DNA of 12,257 bases from Flammeovirgaceae bacterium UBA5867. Lineage in GTDB: Bacteria > Bacteroidota > Bacteroidia > Cytophagales > Cyclobacteriaceae. The position numbers and the translations under genes are program-made. Below, one piece after another: positions 5,579-12,257 of the stretch (the stretch's first letter is position 1; every line of letters starts with the position of its first letter). The stretch lies in assembly GCA_002432545.1 (NCBI GenBank), contig DJFR01000213.1:1-12257 (forward strand), given 5' to 3'. Below the pieces are notes generated by a model, which was not told where the DNA came from, searched no databases, and saw only the letters and a program-made list of their open reading frames with translations.

Positions 5579-5890
5579 TTAGATGGTTGCAGTATGCTGC
5601 TTGCCTCTTGATGACCAACGCTCAAGTTGGTGTTTGAGTGCAGACACCGACTGCAGGATTGCATCTTCGAATGTATCGCTGCGCTTTAATGTAAAAAGGT
5701 CATTCCCTGGTACAATCAATTTGATTTCACAAATTTTATTTTCTCTATTGTCCGATTTGTCGATTTTCAGGCATGCGTGCGCTTCGATAATGCGATCATT
5801 GATAGATTGGAGTTTGCTAATATGTTCCTCTGCAAATTTCAGTAATTGTGTGCTGGCTTCGAAATGTGGAGTCTGAATGGAATGTTTCAT
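5579..5890 (-). CDS. HPF/RaiA-family ribosome hibernation protein (short form)
   Basis: The 103-residue product matches the sigma-54 modulation protein / S30EA family. MKHSIQTPHFEASTQLLKF starts the first beta-alpha unit, and EEHISKLQSINDRIIEAHACLK continues with the first helix and second strand. NKICEIKLIVPGNDLF is typical of Bacteroidota members, and FEDAILQSVSALKHQLER is the final helix. There is no C-terminal dimerisation domain, so it is a short-form HPF or RaiA rather than long HPF. Such proteins bind the small ribosomal subunit's decoding region and silence ribosomes in stationary phase or energy stress. It is the first gene of a two-gene unit and has a complete TACTTTTG -7 box and a CRP/FNR-like site upstream. 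The leader would be about 27 bases. Confidence 0.92.
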   Translation of the reverse strand: MKHSIQTPHFEASTQLLKFAEEHISKLQSINDRIIEAHACLKIDKSDNRENKICEIKLIVPGNDLFTLKRSDTFEDAILQSVSALKHQLERWSSRGKQHTATI

Positions 5891-5922
5891 AAAGTATAAA
5901 ATTTAATGTGCTGTTGTCTTAT

Positions 5923-5967
5923 CAAAAGTATACTTACAATCAATCTGCAGTGATGACAGATGTCACA
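5923..5967 (-). promoter_or_regulatory. Putative activator-type promoter of the HPF unit
   Basis: Read on the minus strand, TGTGA-CATCTG-TCATC (5967-5952) contains the core TGA-N6-TCA with one perfect CRP-like half-site, TGTGA. Exactly 23 bases after the core comes TACTTTTG (5930-5923), a full match to the Bacteroidota -7 element TAnnTTTG. The start site should be near 5918, placing the operator centre (5959.5) at about -41.5. There is no TTTG at -33, because that position is filled by the operator. Best example of the module in the window. Confidence 0.6.
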
Positions 5968-6035
5968 GATGTCTATGATTTTGGTCTTCTTTTGGTTCTC
6001 AATCTTTTGACTGTGACAATAATCAATAGTGAGAG

Positions 6036-6078
6036 TGATCGCCATCATAACTGATCTGGATATTACTATATACTTTCG
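6036..6078 (+). promoter_or_regulatory. Putative activator-type promoter of the barrel-like gene
   Basis: TGA-TCGCCA-TCA (6036-6047) is followed by exactly 23 bases and then TACTTTCG (6071-6078), which matches TAnnTTTG at five of six fixed positions. It mirrors the divergent HPF promoter; the two operator centres are 82 bases apart. The start site would be near 6083, leaving a leader of about 20 bases before the ATG at 6103. No -33 TTTG is seen. Confidence 0.5.
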
Positions 6079-6102
6079 GTCAGTATTCAATACCCCTTTC
6101 CC

Positions 6103-6666
6103 ATGTTTCCCTTTATACGATTTTCTTCGTTTGTTTTTTTTGCTGGTATAGCGCTGCTGTCTGTTGGAGGCTTCGCACAAGAAATATCTACTGCAAAACG
6201 GACACCGCATTTCTCATTGGGTGTTTCAGCTGGTGAGTTGTCTGATAATTCCTGGATTGGTGTCGAAGTTACTTCGCCTATTATGCATCATCGCATAAGT
6301 TTTCGAATTGCGGGCAGTGTACACTGGTTGGAAGCTTACAAAGCTCAGTTTGACCATTGGGGTACATTTTCAGTCGTCAGTCCTACGCTTGTTATTTATA
6401 GTGATATGTACGAGCGAAGCCGTTGGTACATGGATATAGGGCCGGTATTTATTATTCCTCAACGCAGAGTTTCTCAAAAGAGAATTGTGAGCGGCGTGAG
6501 CACTGTGGTTGGACTAGAGCTTTTTCTGATACGAGGGAATTCTAATTTTTGTTATCATTTTGGAATAGGTCTTAACTATGCAAATGCATACGCAGACAGA
6601 CTCGAAAGCAATCCACGCTATAGCAACGGCTTTATTTTTACCAATGGATTCCGATTTTATTTTTAA
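6103..6666 (+). CDS. Small outer-membrane barrel-like protein, unknown function
   Basis: The 187-residue product has a clear signal peptide (MFPFIRFSSFVFFAGIALLS, cleavage probably after GGFA-Q near residue 26). The rest alternates amphipathic strands and turns, for example HFSLGVSAGEL, WYMDIGPVFIIP and YHFGIGLNYANAYAD. It ends NGFRFYF, a terminal aromatic residue typical of outer-membrane beta-barrels. The size suits an eight-stranded barrel of the OmpA/OmpW size class. I do not recognise a family. It is divergent from the HPF gene and seems to share the same type of activator site, so it may be induced under the same condition. It is convergent with the PAS-protein gene, with only 34 bases between the stops. 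Confidence 0.75.
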   Translation: MFPFIRFSSFVFFAGIALLSVGGFAQEISTAKRTPHFSLGVSAGELSDNSWIGVEVTSPIMHHRISFRIAGSVHWLEAYKAQFDHWGTFSVVSPTLVIYSDMYERSRWYMDIGPVFIIPQRRVSQKRIVSGVSTVVGLELFLIRGNSNFCYHFGIGLNYANAYADRLESNPRYSNGFIFTNGFRFYF

Positions 6667-6669
6667 TCA

Positions 6670-6681
6670 CTATCGCGATAG
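6670..6681. repeat. 12-base perfect palindrome between convergent genes
   Basis: CTATCGCGATAG lies in the 34-base gap between the two convergent stop codons. With no loop and no T run it is a poor terminator. It may be chance or a short protein-binding site. Confidence 0.3.
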
Positions 6682-6700
6682 ATCATTGACACAGGTGTAG

Positions 6701-7711
6701 TTACTTACGAAGATCCATTTCACTGGAGTATATTTTTTCAGATAGCTTATGGGTGAGATTGTCCAGACGATCGGTTGCAACCTTGAGGTAATCAAGTGGC
6801 TTTCGTAACGTGTCTGGTACGTTGGTATACGTCTGTATGAGGTTGGTTAGCCCCATAATGCTACATACCGGCCCTCGCACATCGTGGGCAACGATATGCG
6901 CTATGTCTTCCAATACACGTATATAGCCGTCCTTCTGCAATTCAGCATTTTTTCGATCGGTAATTAATGTCCGAAGGGAAAGATAGTTGGTGATAACACG
7001 TTCTTCGTTAAAGATTGGAATAATTACCGTGTCAACCCAATATAGGGTCCCGTCTTTTGCTCGGTTTAGTATTTCACCACTCCAGCATTTTCCGGAAGAT
7101 ATAGTTTGCCAGAGATTTTTAAAAAAGTCCCGGGAATGATGCCCCGAGCGTATAATCCTGTGATTTTGCCCGATGAGTTCTTCTTCGCTATACTTTGAAA
7201 CGCGCTGGAAGTTTTCATTTGCATACGTAATGGTACCGCGACTATCGGTTATGGAAGAAATGATATTTACATCGATCGCGTTGCGATATGCTTTCAATTG
7301 GTTTAGTAAATTCCACTCCGTTACAGTCCGTTTACTTTCTTCTATATATCCTTCTATGGCGATAAGTTCGTTATGAGCATCAAGTACCCCAACAAACCAG
7401 TCTTCGACTATCCGCGGTTTTCCCGACCTGTCAATTATCTGCAGCGTTAGCTTTTCAAGTTTACCTGCGTGTCGGGCAATCTTTACTTTATGTTCCATTA
7501 CATGTTTGTCGGCCGGTGCCAAAAATTGTTGGTAATAGTTTGTTGGCTTGAACAGTAACTCATCTGGGGATACTCCGAGTAGCGGGGTAACCGCTTTACT
7601 TACATAACTTACCGTTACCGAAGGGAGAAGATTTATTCGATAGGTTACTCCCGGTAAAGCGTCAGCGAGATTTACCAAGGGGGCTTTATTTTGCTGTGGT
7701 CGCTCATTCAT
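6701..7711 (-). CDS. PAS-PAS protein with DHp-like helix but no kinase ATPase domain
   Basis: The 336-residue product has a first PAS-like domain at about 14-125 and a second at about 143-255. The second has the Aer/GGDEF-type signature: NHRIIRSGHHSRDFF, GKCWSGEILNRAKDG and YWVDT. Next comes a dimerisation/phosphoacceptor-like helix with IAHIVAHDVRGPVCSIMGL, where His276 occupies the usual autophosphorylation site. The matching second helix (DYLKVATDRLDNLTHKL) follows, and the protein then ends at DLRK. The HATPase_c domain is absent, and the downstream gene leaves no room for one in another frame. It lies 48 bases after the adjacent complete histidine kinase, so that kinase could act on it in trans. 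No transmembrane segment is seen, so it is cytosolic. It may sense redox or small ligands; no cofactor site is certain. Confidence 0.85.
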   Translation of the reverse strand: MNERPQQNKAPLVNLADALPGVTYRINLLPSVTVSYVSKAVTPLLGVSPDELLFKPTNYYQQFLAPADKHVMEHKVKIARHAGKLEKLTLQIIDRSGKPRIVEDWFVGVLDAHNELIAIEGYIEESKRTVTEWNLLNQLKAYRNAIDVNIISSITDSRGTITYANENFQRVSKYSEEELIGQNHRIIRSGHHSRDFFKNLWQTISSGKCWSGEILNRAKDGTLYWVDTVIIPIFNEERVITNYLSLRTLITDRKNAELQKDGYIRVLEDIAHIVAHDVRGPVCSIMGLTNLIQTYTNVPDTLRKPLDYLKVATDRLDNLTHKLSEKIYSSEMDLRK

Positions 7712-7759
7712 AGCACATCCTATAATATATACTTATCAACGGTGCAGAACGTTCGTGGG

Positions 7760-8866
7760 CTAATTATTGCGGGTGGGCAGCATAATACGAAATGTTGAAT
7801 GCACTGCAGTGCTTTCAATACTCAATTTACCTTTCAGCTTTGCAATAAATTGAATGCATAATTTCAGCCCTAAACCCAAACCATTTTCACCACCGGTTCC
7901 TTTTTCGGAAATATAGTTGCCGAGCATGATGGCGTCAATTTTTTCGGGATTAATACCTATACCTGAATTCTGAACTTCAACTATGAGCCAGTCATTCTGT
8001 ATATAGTCACGTATCGTAATGTCGCCTCCCGTTGGCGTAAATTTGATCGCGTTTGATATCAGATTTCTGATTATAATATTAAACATACCTTCATCGGTTA
8101 AAATGCTTTGCGTATGCAGCTGGATATTTACCTTGATTTGTTTGTTTGCAATACTGTCATTATAGATCCCCAGGATGCTGGCAATGCTGTGACCGACATC
8201 GGTGTTAACATAGGTAACCTTCGTTTCTTCAAATGATGATCTGCTCCAATGGAGTGTTGTGTCTAAAAACTCCCGCATCTGAAAAATCTGTTGATTCAGT
8301 TTCAAGAGAAGACTGTTGCGTTCATCCTCTGTGAGGTTGCCATCCAAAGTCAGGTTAATCACGTTGCAGAGATTGCCCAGTGGTGAACGGAGATCGTGGC
8401 TCAATATTGACAATATACTGTCTTTATTCTTGATGAGTCTTTGCATCTCCTCTTCTTTACGAATCTCTTTATCAATATTTACAAACGCCACAAATTGAAT
8501 CTCACCATGGACGGAAGCTTTTACCTCATACCACTGTGCTCCATACAATTTGGTGTTAACTTTTGCTTGCATGATAACTGCATCGGCTCCTGTTTTATAA
8601 GCTTCACGTTCCAGCCGCTTCCATTCACACGCTACCTGCGACCGGTATATCGCATCGCCATAGGCAGTCTCAAACCATTTATTAAGCGTTGGAATTTCAC
8701 TCAGCGGAAAACCAATCTCTTCTTCGAAAGCCCGATTCACAAATATATTCGTCCGAACACCATCCACTATCTCTGACACTAGCAGGGGATAGGGAAGAAA
8801 GTTAAACACTCGTTCCAGATTGATCTTATCCAGCTTTGTTCCGTTGAGTCGCTTTGTGATATTCAT
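7760..8866 (-). CDS. Cytosolic PAS histidine kinase
   Basis: The 368-residue product has a PAS-like domain at about 15-132 (FNFLPYPLLVSEI, FVNRAFEEEIGFPLSEIP), a short linker helix, a HisKA domain with ILSILSHDLRSPLGNL (phosphoacceptor His157), and an HATPase_c domain. In the ATPase part the N box is RNLISNAIKFT. The G1 region reads VQNSGIGI, where the usual DxGxG aspartate is Asn300, and the G2 region reads GGENGLGLGLKL. The Asp-to-Asn change at the adenine-contact position could reduce or tune ATP use. There are no membrane spans and no receiver domain, and no response-regulator gene lies in the window. The gene follows the universal stress gene after 24 bases and precedes the PAS-PAS protein, so the three are probably co-transcribed. 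Confidence 0.92.
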   Translation of the reverse strand: MNITKRLNGTKLDKINLERVFNFLPYPLLVSEIVDGVRTNIFVNRAFEEEIGFPLSEIPTLNKWFETAYGDAIYRSQVACEWKRLEREAYKTGADAVIMQAKVNTKLYGAQWYEVKASVHGEIQFVAFVNIDKEIRKEEEMQRLIKNKDSILSILSHDLRSPLGNLCNVINLTLDGNLTEDERNSLLLKLNQQIFQMREFLDTTLHWSRSSFEETKVTYVNTDVGHSIASILGIYNDSIANKQIKVNIQLHTQSILTDEGMFNIIIRNLISNAIKFTPTGGDITIRDYIQNDWLIVEVQNSGIGINPEKIDAIMLGNYISEKGTGGENGLGLGLKLCIQFIAKLKGKLSIESTAVHSTFRIMLPTRNN

Positions 8867-8890
8867 AATCTTGATTATGCTCTGGATATT

Positions 8891-9709
8891 TCAGGAATGA
8901 ATTACGAACACCGGGTAGTTGCAAAAGGCAGTGATGTTCCTGATTATACTCTTGTGGAATATGCGTTGTATAAAGTTCTTGTGAACAGAGCATAAGACGA
9001 GTGCGTCCGGCTGATTTCGCAAAACATAGCTGTTTATAGCCATGGCGATATCGCTGGAGCGGATCGTGTCATATTCAAAATTTATATCATCACCATAAAA
9101 ATTCCGGATGATGAACTGAAGTTCCTTCAGGTCATCTTCAACGTCCTGGCTATACGCCTCTTCCGTTACCTGTAGAATCGTTAGCTGGCTTTGCAGCGCC
9201 TTTACAATGGGAGTAAGATGCGTTAATGGCAAATGTCTTTCTTTCAGATAGTCGAACGCATATAGCATCGTTTTTATCTCGCTGAATATATAGCCCGATG
9301 GTATCAGTAAAAGCGGGGTCTCACTGTGTACAATGGCGTTATAGGTGTTACTTCCGCTGAGCAGTTGATACCAGTCATCCGGTCCATCGGTGCCCATAAC
9401 AATCAGATCGTAATCTTTTGCCTTATCGTGGATCACGGCACTAAGTCTATCTGAACTGGATTCTATTTCGGCATAGCATGATATTTTAAACGCACGGCTC
9501 ACTTCCTGACATTGTTCTTCCATTTGTTTGGTGATATTGACGTATTGCGTTTTATTACCGGTAAAAATAGAGGCGGGCGTAAAGTCAAATATAGACTCGA
9601 TATGGAACAAGGTAAGATCTCCCTGGATAGCCTGCGCGAGTTTCGCTGCATACGCTATAGCATTTTGTGCTGCCGGAGAAAAGTCTGTAGGACAAAGTAT
9701 ATTTTTCAT
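8891..9709 (-). CDS. Tandem universal stress protein (UspA family)
   Basis: The 272-residue product has two Usp domains. The first (about 1-140) begins MKNILCPTDFSPAAQNAIAYA and keeps the nucleotide-binding pattern G-X2-G-X9-G-S: Gly106, Gly109, then Gly119-Ser120, followed by TPLLLIP. It probably binds ATP. The second (about 145-272) has the fold pattern (TMLYAFDY, DALVLCSVHKN, YPVFVIHS) but lacks the glycines, so it is probably non-binding and structural. This asymmetric tandem form is common in Bacteroidota. The gene starts 12 bases after the mlaD stop and ends 24 bases before the histidine kinase. Its link to a lipid-transport operon and to a kinase is unusual and suggests that envelope maintenance is tied to stress sensing. 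Confidence 0.93.
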   Translation of the reverse strand: MKNILCPTDFSPAAQNAIAYAAKLAQAIQGDLTLFHIESIFDFTPASIFTGNKTQYVNITKQMEEQCQEVSRAFKISCYAEIESSSDRLSAVIHDKAKDYDLIVMGTDGPDDWYQLLSGSNTYNAIVHSETPLLLIPSGYIFSEIKTMLYAFDYLKERHLPLTHLTPIVKALQSQLTILQVTEEAYSQDVEDDLKELQFIIRNFYGDDINFEYDTIRSSDIAMAINSYVLRNQPDALVLCSVHKNFIQRIFHKSIIRNITAFCNYPVFVIHS

Positions 9710-9721
9710 AGTCAGCCAGGT

Positions 9722-10708
9722 TTAGTTGTTTTTTGCCTCCGTATTATTTCGTTGTTGTTTTTGTTTCTTTCTGAAGTATGGTCTGAAGAGGAAGTTATGT
9801 TTAAGTGCTTCCATGTTCTCGTTAAACCGTTCTGTACCCTGTTCAATGTTGGAAGCGCTTCTGAAAAGTTTTTCGCGTAGAAGCGTGTCGGAGAGTATCA
9901 GTCCTGCAGTGCCTTCGCCTTGTTTCATGTCGTCAACTACATTTCTCAAGTCTTTCATCATCTCTGATGTTTTAACACTGGCATCCTGAATTTGTTGTAA
10001 TGAAGTATTTAACTGGCCGGCCAATGTTGTATCCATGAATAATCTGTTAACCAGACCATCACCGGTTTGAAATTTCTGCACAATGCCATTTGCATTTTGA
10101 GCAAACGAAGCAGTACTTCTGCCTGCTGTTCTGAAGTCGTGCACAGCGGTCCGCAGATCCTGTGTGATAACCGTATCCGACAGCAATGTCCATAGGCTTT
10201 CGCTGCGGTTAAGTTTTTCGGTGATCTCAAACAGATTGGACGAAATTCTGGCAATGTTGTCGTTAGTTGTGTTGAGAGTCCTTAACATCTCATCGGTCTC
10301 AACAGGCTTTCTTGAAAAAATTATATCGCCCTCCTGAACCGCTTCAGCGTATCCGGGTTGCGAATTAATGTTAATGAGTTTGTTGCCCATCAGTCCATCC
10401 GTACCAATAGACGCCATTGCGTTTTTCTTTATGAACGGTTTGAGCTTTTCATCGATTAACATTGTGACTACAATCGATGTATCATTTTCAACATGAACAG
10501 ATTTGACAGTGCCTACATCTATACCTTTGAAGCGAACATTATTACCCGGCAGAAGTCCGTTAACATTACTCACAATAGCTTTGATCGTAAAGGTGGTTCC
10601 CAGCAGGTTTCGGTTTTTTCCGATCATATATAGTGTGAATACCAGGAATATAATGCCGGCAATTACAAATGCTCCTACTTTTGTGTTATTGACAGGTTTG
10701 TTTTTCAT
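9722..10708 (-). CDS. mlaD: MlaD/MCE-domain lipid-transport protein
   Basis: The 328-residue product has a short cytoplasmic start, one transmembrane helix (about 11-29), and an MCE domain at about 38-115. The MCE signature reads VNGLLPGNNVRFKGIDVGTVKSV, then ASIGTDGLMGNKLINI. A long helical, coiled-coil-like region follows (about 140-310; DNIARISSNLFEITEKL, VVDDMKQGEGTAGLIL), then a basic, Gln/Asn-rich tail. MCE proteins form a hexameric ring or tube in the periplasm that carries phospholipids between membranes. The helical tail is longer than in E. coli MlaD and resembles the tube-forming types. The start lies two bases after the mlaF stop. Confidence 0.9.
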   Translation of the reverse strand: MKNKPVNNTKVGAFVIAGIIFLVFTLYMIGKNRNLLGTTFTIKAIVSNVNGLLPGNNVRFKGIDVGTVKSVHVENDTSIVVTMLIDEKLKPFIKKNAMASIGTDGLMGNKLININSQPGYAEAVQEGDIIFSRKPVETDEMLRTLNTTNDNIARISSNLFEITEKLNRSESLWTLLSDTVITQDLRTAVHDFRTAGRSTASFAQNANGIVQKFQTGDGLVNRLFMDTTLAGQLNTSLQQIQDASVKTSEMMKDLRNVVDDMKQGEGTAGLILSDTLLREKLFRSASNIEQGTERFNENMEALKHNFLFRPYFRKKQKQQRNNTEAKNN

Positions 10709-10710
10709 GG

Positions 10711-11445
10711 CTAGTCAAAGAATTCTCTGATTTTTGGATCGTTGGAATACTGGAGATTATTATACGTGTCGTTGGCATAGCACGTGCCTTCAATCAACAT
10801 CAAAACACGATTGGCAGTTGTGTTTATACAATGCATATCATGCGATATAACAATAGATGAAGTATTATATTTCTTCTGAACCTCAACAATGAGTTTGCTG
10901 ATTTCGCGTGCGGTAACGGGATCAAGACCTGTAGTGGGTTCATCGTATAGTATAATCGATGGCCTGAGTATCAGCGTTCTTGCCAGTGCAATTCGTTTAC
11001 GCATACCACCTGAAAGTTCCTCGGGCATCATATCGATGGTATGTTCGAGGCCTACATCCTGGAGCACTTCCATTACTGCCGCTTCAGCATTCGCTTCGCG
11101 CATTTCTTTTCCCCAATGTCTTCGTAGCGGGAACTCGAGGTTTTCCCGAACCGTCATGGAATCATATAACGCGTTGCTCTGAAAAAGAAATCCTACACGT
11201 GCGCGTAATGCATCCAGTTCATCCTGGGTGATTTCATTTACGTCATGATCAAGTACAAGTACTTTTCCATTATCCGGTTCCATAAGACTAATTATACATT
11301 TGATCAAAACTGATTTACCTGATCCTGACTTTCCGAGCACAGCCAGTGTTTCGCCTGCCGACAAAGTCAGTGAGAAATTCCGGAGTACATGGTTGTCTCC
11401 AAAAGATTTATATAGCTTGTCTACTATAATTACTTCCTTCGGCAT
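10711..11445 (-). CDS. mlaF: MlaF-type ABC transporter ATPase
   Basis: The 244-residue product is a single complete ATPase. Walker A is GKSGSGKS (38-45), the Q-loop is FLFQSNALYDSMTV (Gln89), the signature is LSGGMRKR (144-151), Walker B is IILYDEP with catalytic Glu169, and the switch His is in ISHD (His202). The NALYDSMTV stretch after the Q-loop is typical of the Mla/Ttg2 family. It powers phospholipid movement through the MlaE permease. The start is six bases after the mlaE stop. All catalytic residues are intact. Confidence 0.94.
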   Translation of the reverse strand: MPKEVIIVDKLYKSFGDNHVLRNFSLTLSAGETLAVLGKSGSGKSVLIKCIISLMEPDNGKVLVLDHDVNEITQDELDALRARVGFLFQSNALYDSMTVRENLEFPLRRHWGKEMREANAEAAVMEVLQDVGLEHTIDMMPEELSGGMRKRIALARTLILRPSIILYDEPTTGLDPVTAREISKLIVEVQKKYNTSSIVISHDMHCINTTANRVLMLIEGTCYANDTYNNLQYSNDPKIREFFD

Positions 11446-11451
11446 AGCGGT

Positions 11452-12243
11452 TCAGGTAAGGCCAAGAAGATCGGTGATCTGAACGGCAATCAGGTCTATA
11501 ATAAAGACCAGTAATGAAGACACCACCACAGCTGAGTTTGCCGACCTGCCTACACCTTCCGTTCCTTTTTTTGAGTTATACCCTTTATAGCATCCTATAA
11601 CTCCGATCGCAAAACCAAAGAAAAAAGTCTTTACAAGTGATGGCAGCACATCACCAAAACTCAGCGCATCGAAAACCTGTGTCCAGTACAAATGCCAGCT
11701 TACCTCACCACGAATATTTACCCCCAGATAGCCGCCATACAGAGATATAGCGTTCGATAAACTTGATAATATAGGCAGCATGAATGTTGTTGCCAGTACG
11801 CGGGTAACAATAAGGTAGCGAAAGGGATTTGTGCCCGATACGTCCATGGCATCGATCTGTTCTGTTACCCGCATGGAGCCTAATTCAGCACCCATGCCAG
11901 ACCCTACTTTGCCTGCACAGATAAGAGCGGTAATAACGGGTGATATCTCGCGTATCAGTGATACAGATACCATCGCTGGCAATAATGACTCCGCTCCAAA
12001 CTCTACCAGCGTAGGTCTTGACTGAATTGTTAACACCAATCCCATAATGAAGGCTGTGGTACCTACCAGTGGCAGCGATTTATAGCCTACCCAATAGCAT
12101 TGTCTGAAAAACTCATCAGCTTCCTGGCGCGGTTTGAAGAGTTCCCTGAAAAACCTGGCGGTAAATTTTACAATTTCACCGGTTTCACTGAAGAATTTGG
12201 TGTTTAATAGTGATACCACGATAATTAATGTCCGTTTATTCAA
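11452..12243 (-). CDS. mlaE: MlaE-type phospholipid ABC permease, possibly incomplete at its 5' end
   Basis: The product is a multi-span permease with the family core LIREISPVITALICAGKVGS, then GAELGSMRVTEQIDAM, and the C-terminal GTEGVGRSANSAVVVSSLL. An amphipathic N-terminal helix (about 20-45) precedes the first span, as in relatives. The listed start is a TTG at 12243, but the frame stays open to the window edge at 12257, so the true start may lie outside. An internal GTG near residue 9 is another candidate. The total of about 263 residues is close to the family's usual 250-270. It heads the visible operon mlaE-mlaF-mlaD; no mlaC or mlaB gene is present here, which is common outside Proteobacteria. 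The promoter is not in the window. Confidence 0.9.
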   Translation of the reverse strand: MNKRTLIIVVSLLNTKFFSETGEIVKFTARFFRELFKPRQEADEFFRQCYWVGYKSLPLVGTTAFIMGLVLTIQSRPTLVEFGAESLLPAMVSVSLIREISPVITALICAGKVGSGMGAELGSMRVTEQIDAMDVSGTNPFRYLIVTRVLATTFMLPILSSLSNAISLYGGYLGVNIRGEVSWHLYWTQVFDALSFGDVLPSLVKTFFFGFAIGVIGCYKGYNSKKGTEGVGRSANSAVVVSSLLVFIIDLIAVQITDLLGLT

Positions 12244-12257
12244 ATATGCTTCACGGA

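Noticed and set aside
5887..6210. 107-codon minus-strand ORF spanning the HPF/barrel intergenic region
   Set aside because: It overlaps both predicted promoters and the start of the barrel gene, and its product is low-complexity and basic with no family features.
1..12257. CRISPR arrays, tRNA or rRNA genes, insertion sequences and transposases
   Set aside because: No regularly spaced repeats, cloverleaf sequences, terminal inverted repeats or transposase-like proteins were seen on either strand.

Overview
The window looks like a chromosomal segment of a member of the Bacteroidota, possibly a Cytophagales-like aerobe. Reasons: -7 promoter boxes resembling TAnnTTTG, start codons mostly without a Shine-Dalgarno sequence, a DUF3570/DUF4266 gene set, a short Bacteroidota-style HPF/RaiA protein and moderate-to-low G+C. 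No taxon is proved, because there is no rRNA or other marker gene.

Layout. Bases 1-445 hold a probably decayed minus-strand reading frame and the promoter of a plus-strand phosphoribosyltransferase-like gene (446-1108). Bases 1109-1960 have no long gene. They hold a possible 51-residue minus-strand ORF (1320-1475) and a small plus-strand transcription unit: a putative operator and promoter at 1481-1523, a 20-codon ORF, a 60-residue membrane peptide and a strong terminator at 1894-1919. Bases 1964-4745 are a tight four-gene minus-strand operon read in the order DUF3570 outer-membrane protein, thioredoxin-like protein, ApbE-type FAD:protein FMN transferase, DUF4266 lipoprotein. Bases 5058-5890 hold a two-gene minus-strand unit (HPF/RaiA ribosome-hibernation factor, then a five-span membrane protein), divergent from a small outer-membrane barrel-like protein (6103-6666). 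Bases 6701-12243 are a long minus-strand run: MlaE permease, MlaF ATPase, MlaD/MCE protein, tandem universal stress protein, PAS histidine kinase, and a PAS-PAS protein with a phosphoacceptor helix but no ATPase domain.

How it may work together. A ribosome-hibernation factor, a universal stress protein and a phosphoribosyltransferase-like protein together recall low-oxygen/dormancy regulons such as DosR of mycobacteria or Anr/Dnr of pseudomonads. In support, I find the CRP/FNR-family core TGA-N6-TCA exactly 23 bases upstream of a -7-like box at four places: before the phosphoribosyltransferase gene, before HPF, before the divergent barrel gene and before the small 1.5-1.9 kb unit. This puts the site near -41.5, the class II activator position. 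The regulator itself is not in the window.

The other notable unit is the DUF3570-thioredoxin-ApbE-DUF4266 operon. It pairs a flavin transferase with a small lipoprotein that carries a flavinylation-like EGAS motif and a C-terminal CGC motif, so it may be an envelope redox system.
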